Shown here: positions 8,392-18,061 of the stretch, piece after piece | How the letters are laid out: each line of letters begins with the position of its first letter | Numbering within the stretch: position 1 is the stretch's first letter | DNA from: an uncultured Polaribacter sp. | GTDB taxonomy: Bacteria > Bacteroidota > Bacteroidia > Flavobacteriales > Flavobacteriaceae | DNA: 64,000 nucleotides | Direction of reading: 5' to 3' | Assembly: GCF_947496195.1 (NCBI RefSeq) | Contig: NZ_CANMBY010000001.1 | Coordinates: 806,001 to 870,000 of the forward strand | Position numbers and translations under genes: made by a program | Notes under the pieces: model-generated | The model's database searches: none | The model's input: the letters and a program-made list of their open reading frames with translations, nothing else | Told to the model about the DNA's origin: nothing

Positions 8392-10077
8392 ATGAGATGG
8401 ACCTTAAAAAAAGAACCAGAAAAAGAAAAAATAGACAAATTATCTAGAGAATTACAAGTAGATTCAGGTATTGCAAAAATACTTTGTCAACGACAAATCG
8501 AAACTTTTGAGGAAGCTAAAAAATTTTTTCGCCCTAATTTAAAAGATATTCATGATCCTTTTTTGTTGAAAGACATGGATTTGGCTGTTTCAAGAATAGA
8601 AACAGCAATTTTAAACAAAGAAAATATTTTAATTTATGGTGATTATGATGTTGATGGTACTACAGCTGTTTCTTTAGTTTCTTCTTATTTAAAAACCATA
8701 ACACCAAATATAGCCACCTATATTCCTGATAGATATGTAGAAGGTTATGGAATTTCTTATACAGGAATAGACTTTGCAGAAGACAATGATTTTTCTTTGA
8801 TTATTGCCTTAGACTGTGGTATAAAAGCTATAGAAAAAGTGGCTTATGCAACAGAAAAAAACATCGATTTTATTATTTGTGATCATCATAAACCAGGAGA
8901 TAAAATACCAGATGCTGTTGCTGTTTTAAATGCAAAAAGAACAGATTGTAATTATCCTTTTGATGAGCTTTGTGGTTGTGGAGTAGGCTTTAAATTAATA
9001 CAAGCTTTAGGCACAAATCGCAATCAAACGATTACAGATTTTTTACCTTATTTAGATTTGGTAGCAACAGCAATTGCTGCAGATATTGTGCCTATGGTTG
9101 GCGAAAACAGAGTGTTGGCTTATTATGGTTTACAAGTAATTAATGAACAACCAAGAAATGGAATTAAAGCAATCATTCATCAAATTAATAAAAAAGAATT
9201 GACCATTACTGATGTAGTTTTTATAATTGCTCCAAGAATTAATGCTGCAGGACGTATGAAACATGGTAATTATGCAGTAGAATTATTAACAGAAATGGAT
9301 TTTGATGCAGCTGTAAAATTTGCTGCTGATATAGAAATATTTAATGCAGATCGTAAAGATTTAGATAAACAAATTACAAACGAGGCTTTAATTCAAATTA
9401 TTGATAATGAAGAAGAAAATAAAAACACGACTGTGGTTTATCAAGAAGATTGGCATAAAGGTGTTATTGGAATTGTAGCTTCTAGATTAATAGAAACGTA
9501 TTATAGACCTACATTGGTTTTTACCAAAAGTGGAGAAAAGTTAGCTGCTTCTGCACGTTCTGTAAAAGGGTTTGATGTGTATAATGCATTGTTGCAATGT
9601 GAAGAATTTATAGAACAATTTGGAGGGCACAAATATGCAGCTGGTTTAACCTTATTACCTGAAAATTATATACATTTTAAAAATAAATTTGAAGAAGTAG
9701 TTTCTAAAACTATTGATAAAAAATTATTGACTCCAGAAATTACCATTGATGCAGAAATAGAACTATCTGAGATTACATCCAAATTTTTTAGAATACTTCA
9801 GCAAATGGCTCCTTTTGGACCCCAAAACATGAAACCTGTTTTTAAAAGCACTTGTGTTAGAGATAATGGTTATGGTAAAAAAGTAGGGGCAGACGAAACT
9901 CATTTAAAATTGAATGTTTTTCAAGGAGATAATAAACAAACATTTAACGCAATTGGTTTTAATCTTGGTAATAAAATGAATTATGTTCAAGATGAATTTG
10001 ATATTGTATACACCTTAGATGAAAACGAATGGAATGGTTATAAATCGATTCAATTAGTGTTAAAAGATTTGAAGTAA
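8392..10077 (+). CDS. recJ: Single-stranded-DNA-specific exonuclease RecJ
   Basis: RecJ degrades single-stranded DNA 5' to 3' in recombination and mismatch repair. The DHH-family motifs are present: YGDYDVDGT at about 82-90, ALDCG, and DHH at 164-166 (ICDHHKPGD). They are followed by the DHHA1 domain (GRMKHG region, SARSVKGFDVYNAL, FGGHKYAAG) and a C-terminal OB-fold (about 450-561). The length of 561 residues is normal. The stop is one base from the end of the convergent VOC gene, with no room for a terminator. Confidence 0.96.
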   Translation: MRWTLKKEPEKEKIDKLSRELQVDSGIAKILCQRQIETFEEAKKFFRPNLKDIHDPFLLKDMDLAVSRIETAILNKENILIYGDYDVDGTTAVSLVSSYLKTITPNIATYIPDRYVEGYGISYTGIDFAEDNDFSLIIALDCGIKAIEKVAYATEKNIDFIICDHHKPGDKIPDAVAVLNAKRTDCNYPFDELCGCGVGFKLIQALGTNRNQTITDFLPYLDLVATAIAADIVPMVGENRVLAYYGLQVINEQPRNGIKAIIHQINKKELTITDVVFIIAPRINAAGRMKHGNYAVELLTEMDFDAAVKFAADIEIFNADRKDLDKQITNEALIQIIDNEEENKNTTVVYQEDWHKGVIGIVASRLIETYYRPTLVFTKSGEKLAASARSVKGFDVYNALLQCEEFIEQFGGHKYAAGLTLLPENYIHFKNKFEEVVSKTIDKKLLTPEITIDAEIELSEITSKFFRILQQMAPFGPQNMKPVFKSTCVRDNGYGKKVGADETHLKLNVFQGDNKQTFNAIGFNLGNKMNYVQDEFDIVYTLDENEWNGYKSIQLVLKDLK

Positions 10078-10078
10078 C

Positions 10079-10450
10079 CTACACATGCTGATCAATCAAA
10101 ATCGTGTTTCCATCAGGGTCAAAAAAGACAATACTTGCAGGACCAGAACTTTTTTCATCTGCTTCTTGTTCTAATTTTATATGATTGGCTTTTAAATGTT
10201 TTTGAATATTTCTAACATCATCAAAGTCTTCTAAAGAATTTGCATTTTCATCCCAACCAGGATTAAAGGTTAAAATATTGTTTTCAAACATGCCTTGAAA
10301 CAAACCTACTAAAGCATTACCATTTTTCATGATGAGGTAATTGCGTTCAATATCTCCTGCAAAAACAGAAAAACCTAAAGTTTCATAAAATGCTTTTGAT
10401 TTGTGAATGTCTTTTACTGCCAAACTAATTGAAAATGCACCTAATTTCAT
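10079..10450 (-). CDS. VOC-superfamily (glyoxalase/bleomycin-resistance-fold) protein
   Basis: This is a 123-residue single VOC domain of two beta-alpha-beta3 modules. It begins MKLGAFSISLAVKDIHKSKA and ends FFDPDGNTILIDQHV, both typical of the family. I chose the ATG at 10450, since the 17 codons upstream are non-conserved and run into a dispersed repeat. VOC enzymes bind a divalent metal and act on many small molecules, so no substrate is assigned. The gene converges on recJ. Confidence 0.85.
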   Translation of the reverse strand: MKLGAFSISLAVKDIHKSKAFYETLGFSVFAGDIERNYLIMKNGNALVGLFQGMFENNILTFNPGWDENANSLEDFDDVRNIQKHLKANHIKLEQEADEKSSGPASIVFFDPDGNTILIDQHV

Positions 10451-10496
10451 AATTGTAGTTTTATGTGATTGATGTCTTAAAGTTATGAAAAAATAT

Positions 10497-10561
10497 GTCA
10501 TTGCGAATGAAATGAAGCAATCTTAATCTTATAGTTTACTTCAATCCTTTCTCTTTCTTAA
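10497..10561. repeat. Dispersed palindromic repeat, copy A
   Basis: The first 27 bases (TTGCGA, then AAATGAAGCAATCTT) and the second half (TTACTTCA) match the repeat at 61016-61090. The right terminus is eroded compared with that copy. The element lies in the gap between two minus-strand genes. Confidence 0.7.
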
Positions 10562-10570
10562 TAACTAATA

Positions 10571-13003
10571 TTAACTCTCCATAGACAGCAAAACCATACG
10601 TAACTCCATATACGTAAAAGATTTATCTACTTTTTCTTTAAGTTCTGTCAAGTTTTTAAACTCGATTTCTTCTATTTGAGAAATGATTTTTTTATATTTT
10701 TTAAGCGGAATTAATTCTAAAATATCCACTTCACCTAGTGGAATAAATGTCATTAAATGACTCTGAATAGTATTTAATGTTAGCTTACGTTCTTTAGCAA
10801 TTTCTTTGGGTGACAAACCTGCTTTAAACAATTCAAAAGTAATTTGTTTAGTATTTTTTTTATCTTCTTTTTTTTGTTCGTTGAATGAATTGATTCCGTT
10901 TTCTATGCAATATTGCTCAATAACTTCCAAAATTTCTTCCCCATATTTTTTTACACGAACTTTACCCATTCCATTTACTTTAAGTAATTCTGCTGCTGTT
11001 CTAGGCAAAGCATCACACATGTTGTATAAAGTTTCTTGTGTAAAAATTTGAAAATGAGGTATCATTTCTGCTTTAGCAATATCATCTCTTAACTCACGAA
11101 GTTTTAATGCTAATAAAGGATCTCTTTTAGAAGATAATTTCTTCTTCTTTTTTGGTGCTGTTTTTTGTAAAACAGCATTTGCTCTTACTTGCAAAAAGTT
11201 TTTTACATAAAAACCTTTTGTCATTTTTTCTAGGGCAAATAATTTCTCTTCTAATTTTTCTTGTAGACTATCAAACTGTTTAGAAAAATCTTTTTTTACT
11301 CCTTTGTTATCAGATGAAAATGAAATGGCATCTAATGGTTTTTGAATATTGTTTTTTGTTTGATTAATAAAATAATCTACTCCTTTTGTAAATCGTTCTT
11401 GAATTACTGAACTATTTTCTGGCAAGATATTGTCATCAGAAATTTTATTTAATTGATGTTTAAATCCATTAGAGACTTTCATTAAATTAACAACTCCATC
11501 ATCTTTTATAGTTTGCAAATGATCAATAACATCTCCTTTTATACTGGTTTGATTTTTATAAAAAATATCAATCATTCTTGTTGTTGGGTATAAAAATGAT
11601 TGAAAATCAAACAATTCTGAGATTAAATTCAGTTGAAATTGTTTTTCTGATTCTAACAACTCTTGCTCACTTGGATGATTTTCTTCTACACTTTCGTTAA
11701 AAGAGCTGACAGTTTGGTCGTTAATAATTGCGTTGCTAGAAATTGGTGTTTTTAAAACCAAACCTTCTAAAGAAGTACATCTACTTAAAGCTACATAAGT
11801 TTGACCATGGGCAAAAGAAGCCTCTGCATCTATAATGGCTTTATCAAATGTTAATCCTTGACTTTTATGAATGGTAATTGCCCAAGCCAATCGTAAAGGA
11901 ATCTGTTTAAAAGAGCCAATAATGTCTTCTTTAATTTCTTTAGTTTCTTCGTTAATTGAATAATTTACATTATCCCAAAGTTCAAATTCGGTAACAATTT
12001 CCTCAGTTTCATTTGGGCATTTTACTGTTACGTTTTCTCTTGATATATCTGTAATTACACCAATTTTTCCATTAAAATATCTTTTTTCAGGAGAAGAATC
12101 ATTTTTTATGAACATCACTTGTGCTCCAATTTTTAGCTCTAGTGTTGCATCATTTGGATACGAGCTTTCGTTAAATTTTCCAAAAACTTCTGCTTCAAAA
12201 AAGTAACTGCTATTTTTAAGTTTATTAAGTTCAGCTTCGTTAATAGCATTAGCTCTTCTGTTGTGTGTAGTTAAGGTAATATAACCTTCTTCTTTGGTAG
12301 GCGAAAAATCTGGATTGTATCTTCTATTTAGTATTTTTTCTGAAGCTTGCGTTAAATTATCGTTTCTTATTTCATTTAAAATGGTAATAAAATCTTCATT
12401 TTTTTGACGATAAATATGCTTTAATTCTATAGAAATTACATTGGCTTCTTTGTAAGCTTTACTACTAAAAAAATACATGGTTTCATAGTGGTTTCTTAGC
12501 AAACTCCATTCATTAGGTTTTACAACTGGTGCTAATTGCTGTAAATCTCCTATCATTAAAATTTGTGCACCACCAAAAACTTGATTTCTATTTTTATACC
12601 TACGTAAAACTTGATCTATACCATCTAACAGATCTGCACGAACCATAGAAATTTCATCAATAATAACTAAATCTAAAGATTTGATGATATCTATTTTTGT
12701 TTTCGAAAATTTTCTTTGCGCATTAGAAGTATTTGCAATTTGATTGGGTAAAATAGGGCCAAAAGGCATTTGAAAAAACGAGTGAATGGTAACTCCTTTT
12801 GCATTAATGGCAGCAACACCTGTAGGAGCTACAATAACCATTCTTTTTAAAGATTCGTTTTTTATTTTATGTAAAAAAGTGGTTTTACCTGTACCTGCTT
12901 TTCCTGTGATAAAAAGGTTTCTATCGGTTTTATTGATAAAGTCAAAAGCAAGTTCTAGTTCAGGATTTTTAGGCATTTGAGCTTTTTTGTGCAATTTAAA
13001 CAA
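10571..13003 (-). CDS. PIF1-like DNA helicase with HRDC and C-terminal helix-turn-helix domains
   Basis: This is an 810-residue superfamily 1 helicase. Walker A is GKAGTGKTT (34-42) and Walker B DE lies at 116-117 (LVIIDEISMV). The GDLQQLAPV segment, the HIYRQ motif and the C-terminal IHKSQGLT / YVALSRCT motifs of the PIF1/RecD type are all visible. A linker (about 430-620) leads to an HRDC domain (about 628-699), then a helix-turn-helix domain (about 715-760, GLSPKEIAKERKLTLNTIQSHL) like those at the end of some RecQ helicases. A second ATG at 12976 (MPKNPELELAF) could be the true start. The enzyme probably unwinds structured DNA during repair or replication. Confidence 0.9.
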   Translation of the reverse strand: MFKLHKKAQMPKNPELELAFDFINKTDRNLFITGKAGTGKTTFLHKIKNESLKRMVIVAPTGVAAINAKGVTIHSFFQMPFGPILPNQIANTSNAQRKFSKTKIDIIKSLDLVIIDEISMVRADLLDGIDQVLRRYKNRNQVFGGAQILMIGDLQQLAPVVKPNEWSLLRNHYETMYFFSSKAYKEANVISIELKHIYRQKNEDFITILNEIRNDNLTQASEKILNRRYNPDFSPTKEEGYITLTTHNRRANAINEAELNKLKNSSYFFEAEVFGKFNESSYPNDATLELKIGAQVMFIKNDSSPEKRYFNGKIGVITDISRENVTVKCPNETEEIVTEFELWDNVNYSINEETKEIKEDIIGSFKQIPLRLAWAITIHKSQGLTFDKAIIDAEASFAHGQTYVALSRCTSLEGLVLKTPISSNAIINDQTVSSFNESVEENHPSEQELLESEKQFQLNLISELFDFQSFLYPTTRMIDIFYKNQTSIKGDVIDHLQTIKDDGVVNLMKVSNGFKHQLNKISDDNILPENSSVIQERFTKGVDYFINQTKNNIQKPLDAISFSSDNKGVKKDFSKQFDSLQEKLEEKLFALEKMTKGFYVKNFLQVRANAVLQKTAPKKKKKLSSKRDPLLALKLRELRDDIAKAEMIPHFQIFTQETLYNMCDALPRTAAELLKVNGMGKVRVKKYGEEILEVIEQYCIENGINSFNEQKKEDKKNTKQITFELFKAGLSPKEIAKERKLTLNTIQSHLMTFIPLGEVDILELIPLKKYKKIISQIEEIEFKNLTELKEKVDKSFTYMELRMVLLSMES

Positions 13004-13074
13004 TATAAAAATTACATCTTTAGAATTCTTAAATTATGTATACAGATTTATAAATAATATGAAAAATAATTTTT

Positions 13075-13443
13075 TTAAGCTCTTAAAATTTTCTCCATTT
13101 TTCTTCCTTTTGCTAATTCATCAACTAACTTTTCCAATTGTCTACATTGTTTATATATTATAAATTCATCTTCTATTTCTTCAATTCTATAACCACAAAC
13201 AACTCCTTTAATTAAGTTTGAATTTGGATGCATTTTTGCCTTTTCAAAAAATGTTCTAAAAGTTACTTTTTCATCAATAAGTTTTTGTAAAATTTTATGG
13301 TTATAACCAGTAAGCCACTCAATAACTGTATCTAGCTCTTCTTTAGTTCTTCCATTTTTTACTATTCTATTTAGATAATGAGGATAAATAGACCCAAAAA
13401 TCATATTAGCAACTTGTTCGTTTTTTTTAGGGGTAACTTTCAT
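13075..13443 (-). CDS. DUF2200 family protein
   Basis: This 122-residue soluble protein matches the DUF2200 pattern: VANMIFGSIYPHYLNRIVKN, RTKEELDTVIEWLTGY, the VCGYRIEEIED segment and the ending LVDELAKGRKMEKILR. The length equals the family norm. Its function is unknown. The gene is on the same strand as the helicase, with about 70 bp between them. Confidence 0.9.
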   Translation of the reverse strand: MKVTPKKNEQVANMIFGSIYPHYLNRIVKNGRTKEELDTVIEWLTGYNHKILQKLIDEKVTFRTFFEKAKMHPNSNLIKGVVCGYRIEEIEDEFIIYKQCRQLEKLVDELAKGRKMEKILRA

Positions 13444-13491
13444 ACAAATTAAGTGTTAATGTAGCAATTTACTAAAAATCTATAAACGAAA

Positions 13492-13517
13492 AAATCCCAA
13501 GCAAAAGCTTAGGATTT
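13492..13517 (-). terminator. Rho-independent terminator of sucA-odhB
   Basis: On the minus strand the stem is AAATCCTAAGC with GCTTGGGATTT around TTTT, followed by a T run. It lies about 40 bp past the odhB stop. Confidence 0.75.
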
Positions 13518-13558
13518 AAATATTTATAACAAACTTTGATAGCTTAGTTTGACAAGGT

Positions 13559-14773
13559 TTACATTTCTAGTGCTTTTTCAGGATTATTATCCATTAACAA
13601 CTCAACTGGGTTTTCTAAAGCTTCTTTAACAGCTACTAAGAAACCAACAGATTCACGACCATCAATAATTCTATGATCGTAAGATAATGCCACATACATA
13701 ATAGGAGCAATTGTTACAGCACCATCAACAGCAATAGGTCTGTTTACAATGTTATGCATGCCTAAAATTCCACTTTGTGGAGGATTAATAATAGGCGTAG
13801 ATAACATAGAACCAAATACACCACCATTAGTAATGGTAAATGTACCTCCTGTCATTTCATCAATGGTAATTTGTCCATCTCTAGCTCTTAGTGCCAAACG
13901 TTTTACTTCAGATTCTACTCCTCTAAAAGATAAGTTTTCCGCATTTCTTATTACAGGGACCATTAATCCTTTAGGGCCAGAAACTGCAATAGAAATATCT
14001 TGGAAATCGTGTTTTATTTGGTAATCTCCATCAATCATAGAGTTTACATCTGGATACATTTTTAAAGCTCTAACTACTGCTAAAGTAAAGAAAGACATAA
14101 ATCCTAAACCAACTCCGTGTTTTGCTTTAAAATCTTCTTTGTATTGAGAACGTAAATCAAAAATAGGTTGCATATTAACTTCGTTAAACGTTGTTAACAT
14201 TGCAGTATCATTTTTAACAGATACTAAACGTTCAGAAACTTTTCTACGTAACATAGACATTTTCTTACGTTCTGTTCCTCTAAAACCATTAGCTGGTTGA
14301 GTTCCCATAGAAGGCACAGCTTTTATAGCATCTTCTTTAGTAATTCTGCCATCTTTACCTGTTCCTTTCACAGATGAAGCCTCAATACCTTTTTCTGCTA
14401 ATACTTTTTTAGCAGCTGGAGAAGCTGTTCCTGTAGCATAAGTTTCAGCTTTAGGTGCTTCTTTAGTTTCAGCTTTTTTCTCTTCTTTAGGAGCCTCTTC
14501 TTTTTTGTCAGATGAACCACCTTCTGGTTTTGATGCACTAGTATCTATTAAGCAAACTACTTCACCTACAGCAACAGCATCACCTTCTTCTGCTTTTAAA
14601 GTGATGATTCCACTTTCTTCTGCAGGTAACTCTAAAGTAGCTTTGTCAGAATCTACTTCTGCAATAGGTTGGTCTTTTTCTACATAATCTCCATCTTCAA
14701 CTAACCAAGTTGCAATTTCTACTTCTGTAATTGATTCTCCTGGAGAAGGAACTTTCATTTCTAAAACACTCAT
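13559..14773 (-). CDS. odhB: 2-oxoglutarate dehydrogenase E2, dihydrolipoyllysine succinyltransferase
   Basis: E2 transfers the succinyl group from E1 to CoA in the TCA cycle. An N-terminal lipoyl domain carries the lipoylated lysine K44 ([11 protein letters not shown]). An acidic Glu/Lys/Ala linker (about 83-110), a peripheral subunit-binding domain (about 114-150, [12 protein letters not shown] and [10 protein letters not shown]) and the catalytic domain with D366-H367 and D371 (YDHRIIDG) follow. Its 404 residues are normal. It is 34 bp downstream of sucA, so they form an operon. E3 is not in the window. Confidence 0.96.
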   Translation of the reverse strand: MSVLEMKVPSPGESITEVEIATWLVEDGDYVEKDQPIAEVDSDKATLELPAEESGIITLKAEEGDAVAVGEVVCLIDTSASKPEGGSSDKKEEAPKEEKKAETKEAPKAETYATGTASPAAKKVLAEKGIEASSVKGTGKDGRITKEDAIKAVPSMGTQPANGFRGTERKKMSMLRRKVSERLVSVKNDTAMLTTFNEVNMQPIFDLRSQYKEDFKAKHGVGLGFMSFFTLAVVRALKMYPDVNSMIDGDYQIKHDFQDISIAVSGPKGLMVPVIRNAENLSFRGVESEVKRLALRARDGQITIDEMTGGTFTITNGGVFGSMLSTPIINPPQSGILGMHNIVNRPIAVDGAVTIAPIMYVALSYDHRIIDGRESVGFLVAVKEALENPVELLMDNNPEKALEM

Positions 14774-14807
14774 GGTTTCTTATTTATTATTTTCTGAAAT
14801 TTTATTT

Positions 14808-17534
14808 TTAATTATTAAATACACTATCGATTACAGCTCTATGTCGCTTTTTAAATCGTGTGCTAGAACCTGCTGCTGGAACAGCATAATAATTACGAGA
14901 ACGTACAGTTAGGTTTTTCAACTCAAAACGCTGAAGCATGTAACTCCAAGCTCCCATATTTCTAGGTTCTTCTTGTGCCCAAATATATTCTTCTACATTT
15001 GGATATCTATCGATAATTTTTTGAATTTTTTCTTTATGTAGAGGAAATAACTGCTCTATTCTAACTAAAGCAATATCTTCTCTTTCTAATTGTTCTCTTT
15101 CTTCTAATAAATCGTAATAGAATTTACCCATACAAAATACCAGTTTTTTGATACCATCTGGATTTAAAGTATCATCAATAACTTCTTGGAATTCTCCAGA
15201 TGCTAATTCTTCTATAGAATTTACTGCTTTTGGATGACGTAATAAGCTTTTAGGTGTAAATACAATTAAAGGTTTTCTATAATCACGTTTCATTTGACGA
15301 CGTAATAAATGATAGAAATTTGCAGGAGTTGTACAGTTAGCTACTGTCATATTATCTTCTGCACATAATTGTAAATATCTTTCTATTCTTGCTGATGAGT
15401 GTTCAGAACCTTGGCCTTCATAACCATGAGGTAATAAAACAACGATACCATTTTGAACTTTCCATTTATCTTCTGCAGCAGAAATATATTGATCAAACAT
15501 AATCTGTGCACCATTAGAAAAATCTCCAAATTGTGCTTCCCAAATGGTTAATGTATTTGGGTTACCCATAGCATAACCATAATCAAAACCTAACACACCA
15601 TATTCAGACAATAACGAATTATAAATCGTCATTTGTCCTTTATTGTTTGGATTGGTGTTTAATAAATTGATTCGTTCTTCGGTTTTTTCATCACGTAAAA
15701 TGGCATGTCTGTGAGAAAATGTACCTCTCTCTACATCTTGTCCAGAAATACGAACATTGTAGCCTTCTTCCATTAAAGAACCATAAGCTAAATTTTCAGC
15801 CATTCCCCAATCTAATTGATTGGTTTCAAAGACCATTTTTTCTCTTCCTTTTAAAATACGTTCTGCTTTTCGAACAAAGTTTACTCCTTCAGGAACTGTA
15901 GAAACAACTTTTGCAATGTCTTTTAATTTGTCTACTGAATAAGTCGTATCTAGAGCCTTTAACATGGCTTCTTGGTGCTGACGTTCAAAGCCTTCCCAAG
16001 TAGATTTCATAAACTCTTTTACTTTTGAGTTTTTATCTTCTTTAGATTTATCAAACTCTGTTTCTAACATCCCTTTATATTCAGCAGTAATTTCATCTAC
16101 ATAAGATGAACTAATAGATTTTTCTTCTATTAATTTAGCAGCATAAAGGTTTTTTGGATCTTTATGTTTTGAGATTGCTTTATATAAAGTAGGTTGCGTA
16201 AAACGAGGCTCATCACCTTCATTATGCCCATATTTACGATATCCTAATAAATCAATAAATATGTCTGTTTTAAATCGCATTCTAAATTCTAATGCCATTT
16301 GCATAGCATGACATACAGCTTCTGTATCATCTGCATTTACATGTAAAACAGGAGATAATGTAACTTTACCAACATCTGTACAATAGGTACTTGAACGACC
16401 ATCTAAATAGTTTGTTGTAAAACCAATTTGATTATTTACTACAATATGAATGGTTCCACCAGTTTTGTAGCCATTTAATTTAGCCATTTGTACCACTTCA
16501 TAAGCAATACCTTGACCAGCAATAGCTGCATCTCCATGAATTACTATTGGTAAAATTTTACTTGAGTCTCCATCATATTTTCTGTCAATTTTAGCTCTAG
16601 TAATACCTTCTGCAACAGCTGCAACAGTTTCTAAGTGAGAAGGGTTTGGCACTAAATTCATTTTAATTTCATGACCATCTCTATAGGTTTTACTTAATGT
16701 TAAACCTAAATGATATTTTACATCACCATCTATATCTTCATCTTCAAAATCTTTACCTTCAAATTCACTAAATAATTCTCTAACAGGTTTTTTAAATATG
16801 TTTACTAAGGTGTTTAAACGACCTCTGTGAGCCATTCCTAAAACACATTCTTTAACATCAAATTTTTCAGCAGCCTGTCTAAGCATCACACTCATTCCAG
16901 GAATTAAAGTTTCACCACCTTCTAATGAAAAACGTTTTTGGCCTACATATTTAGTTTGTAAAAAACTTTCAAAAGTAACTGCCTGATTTAATTTAGTAAG
17001 AATGTATTTTTTATCCTCAACATCATAATTAGGGTGATTGTCGTTTTGATTTAAACGATTTTGCCACCATTTTAATTTTTCAGGATTACGCATATACATG
17101 TATTCAACTCCAATAGAATCACAGTATATACGTTTTAGATTATCAATTATATTAGAAAGTGTAGTTTTACCTAAGCCTAAAATTTCTCCTGCAGAGAACT
17201 CTAAGTCTAAATCGTTTTCGGTTAAACCGAAATTTTCTATATCTAGAGTAGGTTTATATTGTCTTCTTTCTCTTACAGGGTTAGTTTTAGTAAATAAGTG
17301 ACCTCTAGTTCTATATCCATTAATTAGATCTATAACTAAAAACTCTTTTTTTACCTCTTGAGGTATTTCAAAGTTTTCTTCTTCTTTTATAGAATAGCTT
17401 TCATTTGCTAAATCATAACCTTGAAAAAAACTTCTCCAACTTGGTTCTACAGAATCTGGATTTATTAAATATTTGTCATATAAATCGGCTATAAAGCCAG
17501 TATGTGCTGCGTTTAAGAACGAATATTTGTCCAT
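14808..17534 (-). CDS. sucA: 2-oxoglutarate dehydrogenase E1 component
   Basis: This thiamine-diphosphate enzyme decarboxylates 2-oxoglutarate and passes the succinyl group to OdhB. The N-terminal E2-interaction peptide (FLNAAHTGFIADLYDKY), the TPP-binding core (VLGMAHRGRLNTLVN, IHGDAAIAGQG, GYRKYGHNEGDEP) and the transketolase-like domain (LLPHGYEGQGSEHSSAR) are clear. The ATG at 17534 gives 908 residues and starts MDKYSFLNA, as in relatives. An ATG 17 codons upstream would add a non-conserved extension. A TATTTTTG -7-like box lies at 17582-17575 on the minus strand. Confidence 0.96.
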   Translation of the reverse strand: MDKYSFLNAAHTGFIADLYDKYLINPDSVEPSWRSFFQGYDLANESYSIKEEENFEIPQEVKKEFLVIDLINGYRTRGHLFTKTNPVRERRQYKPTLDIENFGLTENDLDLEFSAGEILGLGKTTLSNIIDNLKRIYCDSIGVEYMYMRNPEKLKWWQNRLNQNDNHPNYDVEDKKYILTKLNQAVTFESFLQTKYVGQKRFSLEGGETLIPGMSVMLRQAAEKFDVKECVLGMAHRGRLNTLVNIFKKPVRELFSEFEGKDFEDEDIDGDVKYHLGLTLSKTYRDGHEIKMNLVPNPSHLETVAAVAEGITRAKIDRKYDGDSSKILPIVIHGDAAIAGQGIAYEVVQMAKLNGYKTGGTIHIVVNNQIGFTTNYLDGRSSTYCTDVGKVTLSPVLHVNADDTEAVCHAMQMALEFRMRFKTDIFIDLLGYRKYGHNEGDEPRFTQPTLYKAISKHKDPKNLYAAKLIEEKSISSSYVDEITAEYKGMLETEFDKSKEDKNSKVKEFMKSTWEGFERQHQEAMLKALDTTYSVDKLKDIAKVVSTVPEGVNFVRKAERILKGREKMVFETNQLDWGMAENLAYGSLMEEGYNVRISGQDVERGTFSHRHAILRDEKTEERINLLNTNPNNKGQMTIYNSLLSEYGVLGFDYGYAMGNPNTLTIWEAQFGDFSNGAQIMFDQYISAAEDKWKVQNGIVVLLPHGYEGQGSEHSSARIERYLQLCAEDNMTVANCTTPANFYHLLRRQMKRDYRKPLIVFTPKSLLRHPKAVNSIEELASGEFQEVIDDTLNPDGIKKLVFCMGKFYYDLLEEREQLEREDIALVRIEQLFPLHKEKIQKIIDRYPNVEEYIWAQEEPRNMGAWSYMLQRFELKNLTVRSRNYYAVPAAGSSTRFKKRHRAVIDSVFNN

Positions 17535-17658
17535 ATAATAGTTTGTGCTTTTTTTTGTAAGCAAATTGTAGGTACAAAAATACAATTTTTAAGAATAGTA
17601 GATATTTATTTTTAAATATTAATACTTAAAGATTTATTAAAAAATTTAAAAAAAGTGT

Positions 17659-17689
17659 TTGGCAGTTTTTTAAAAAGATATATATTTGC
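17659..17689 (+). promoter_or_regulatory. Promoter of the tRNA-Asn/Gly/Leu operon
   Basis: TTTG at 17659-17662 and TATATTTG at 17682-17689 are separated by exactly 19 nt, a perfect match to the Bacteroidota primary-sigma consensus. Transcription should start near 17693, ahead of the first tRNA. The 17535-18061 gap holds only this promoter, the three tRNAs and a terminator. Confidence 0.85.
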
Positions 17690-17718
17690 ACTCGCTATTC
17701 ACAAAATGTGATGCAAAC

Positions 17719-17792
17719 TCCTCCTTAGCTCAGTTGGTTAGAGCATCTGACTGTTAATCAGAGGGTCCTTGGTTCGAGCCCAAGAGGGGGAG
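17719..17792 (+). tRNA. tRNA-Asn (anticodon GTT)
   Basis: A full cloverleaf is present. The acceptor stem TCCTCCT pairs with AGGGGGA, the D arm has AGTTGGTTA, the anticodon loop has GTT at 17753-17755, and the T arm is CTTGG-TTCGAGC-CCAAG. The CCA end is not encoded. Confidence 0.96.
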
Positions 17793-17832
17793 CAAAATTA
17801 AGCTACGGCTTACGTTCTTTAAAAATAAGACT

Positions 17833-17904
17833 GCGAAAGTAGCTCAGGGGTAGAGCATCACCTTGCCAAGGTGAGGGTCGCGGGTTCAAATCCCGTCTTT
17901 CGCT
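17833..17904 (+). tRNA. tRNA-Gly (anticodon GCC)
   Basis: The acceptor GCGAAAG pairs with CTTTCGC, the anticodon GCC is at 17865-17867 in loop TTGCCAA, and the T loop is TTCAAAT. The discriminator base is T. It lies 40 bp after tRNA-Asn in the same transcript. Confidence 0.96.
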
Positions 17905-17925
17905 CTACAACATTAAAATACCAAT

Positions 17926-18011
17926 GCTGAAGTGGTGGAATTGGTAGACACGCTGGACTTAAAATCCAGTGAGCAGTAATGCTCGTATGGGTTCAAGTCC
18001 CATCTTCAGTA
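17926..18011 (+). tRNA. tRNA-Leu (anticodon TAA)
   Basis: This is an 86-nt class II tRNA with a long variable arm (GAGCAGTAATGCTC). The acceptor GCTGAAG pairs with CTTCAGT with one G-T pair at the end. The anticodon TAA is at 17960-17962 and the T loop is TTCAAGT. It is the last gene of the tRNA operon. Confidence 0.95.
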
Positions 18012-18012
18012 C

Positions 18013-18047
18013 AAAAAAGCTCAACTAGTAATAGTTGAGCTTTTTTT
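18013..18047. terminator. Bidirectional terminator after the tRNA operon
   Basis: The stem AGCTCAACTA pairs with TAGTTGAGCT around GTAA, with A and T runs on either side. It starts two bases after tRNA-Leu and also faces the 3' end of the minus-strand thioredoxin-like gene. Confidence 0.9.
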
Positions 18048-18061
18048 ATTTATTAAAATTT

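Noticed and set aside
17535-17585. Longer sucA N-terminus starting at 17585
   Set aside because: The 17 added residues do not match the family, whose N-terminal peptide begins at MDKYSFLNA.
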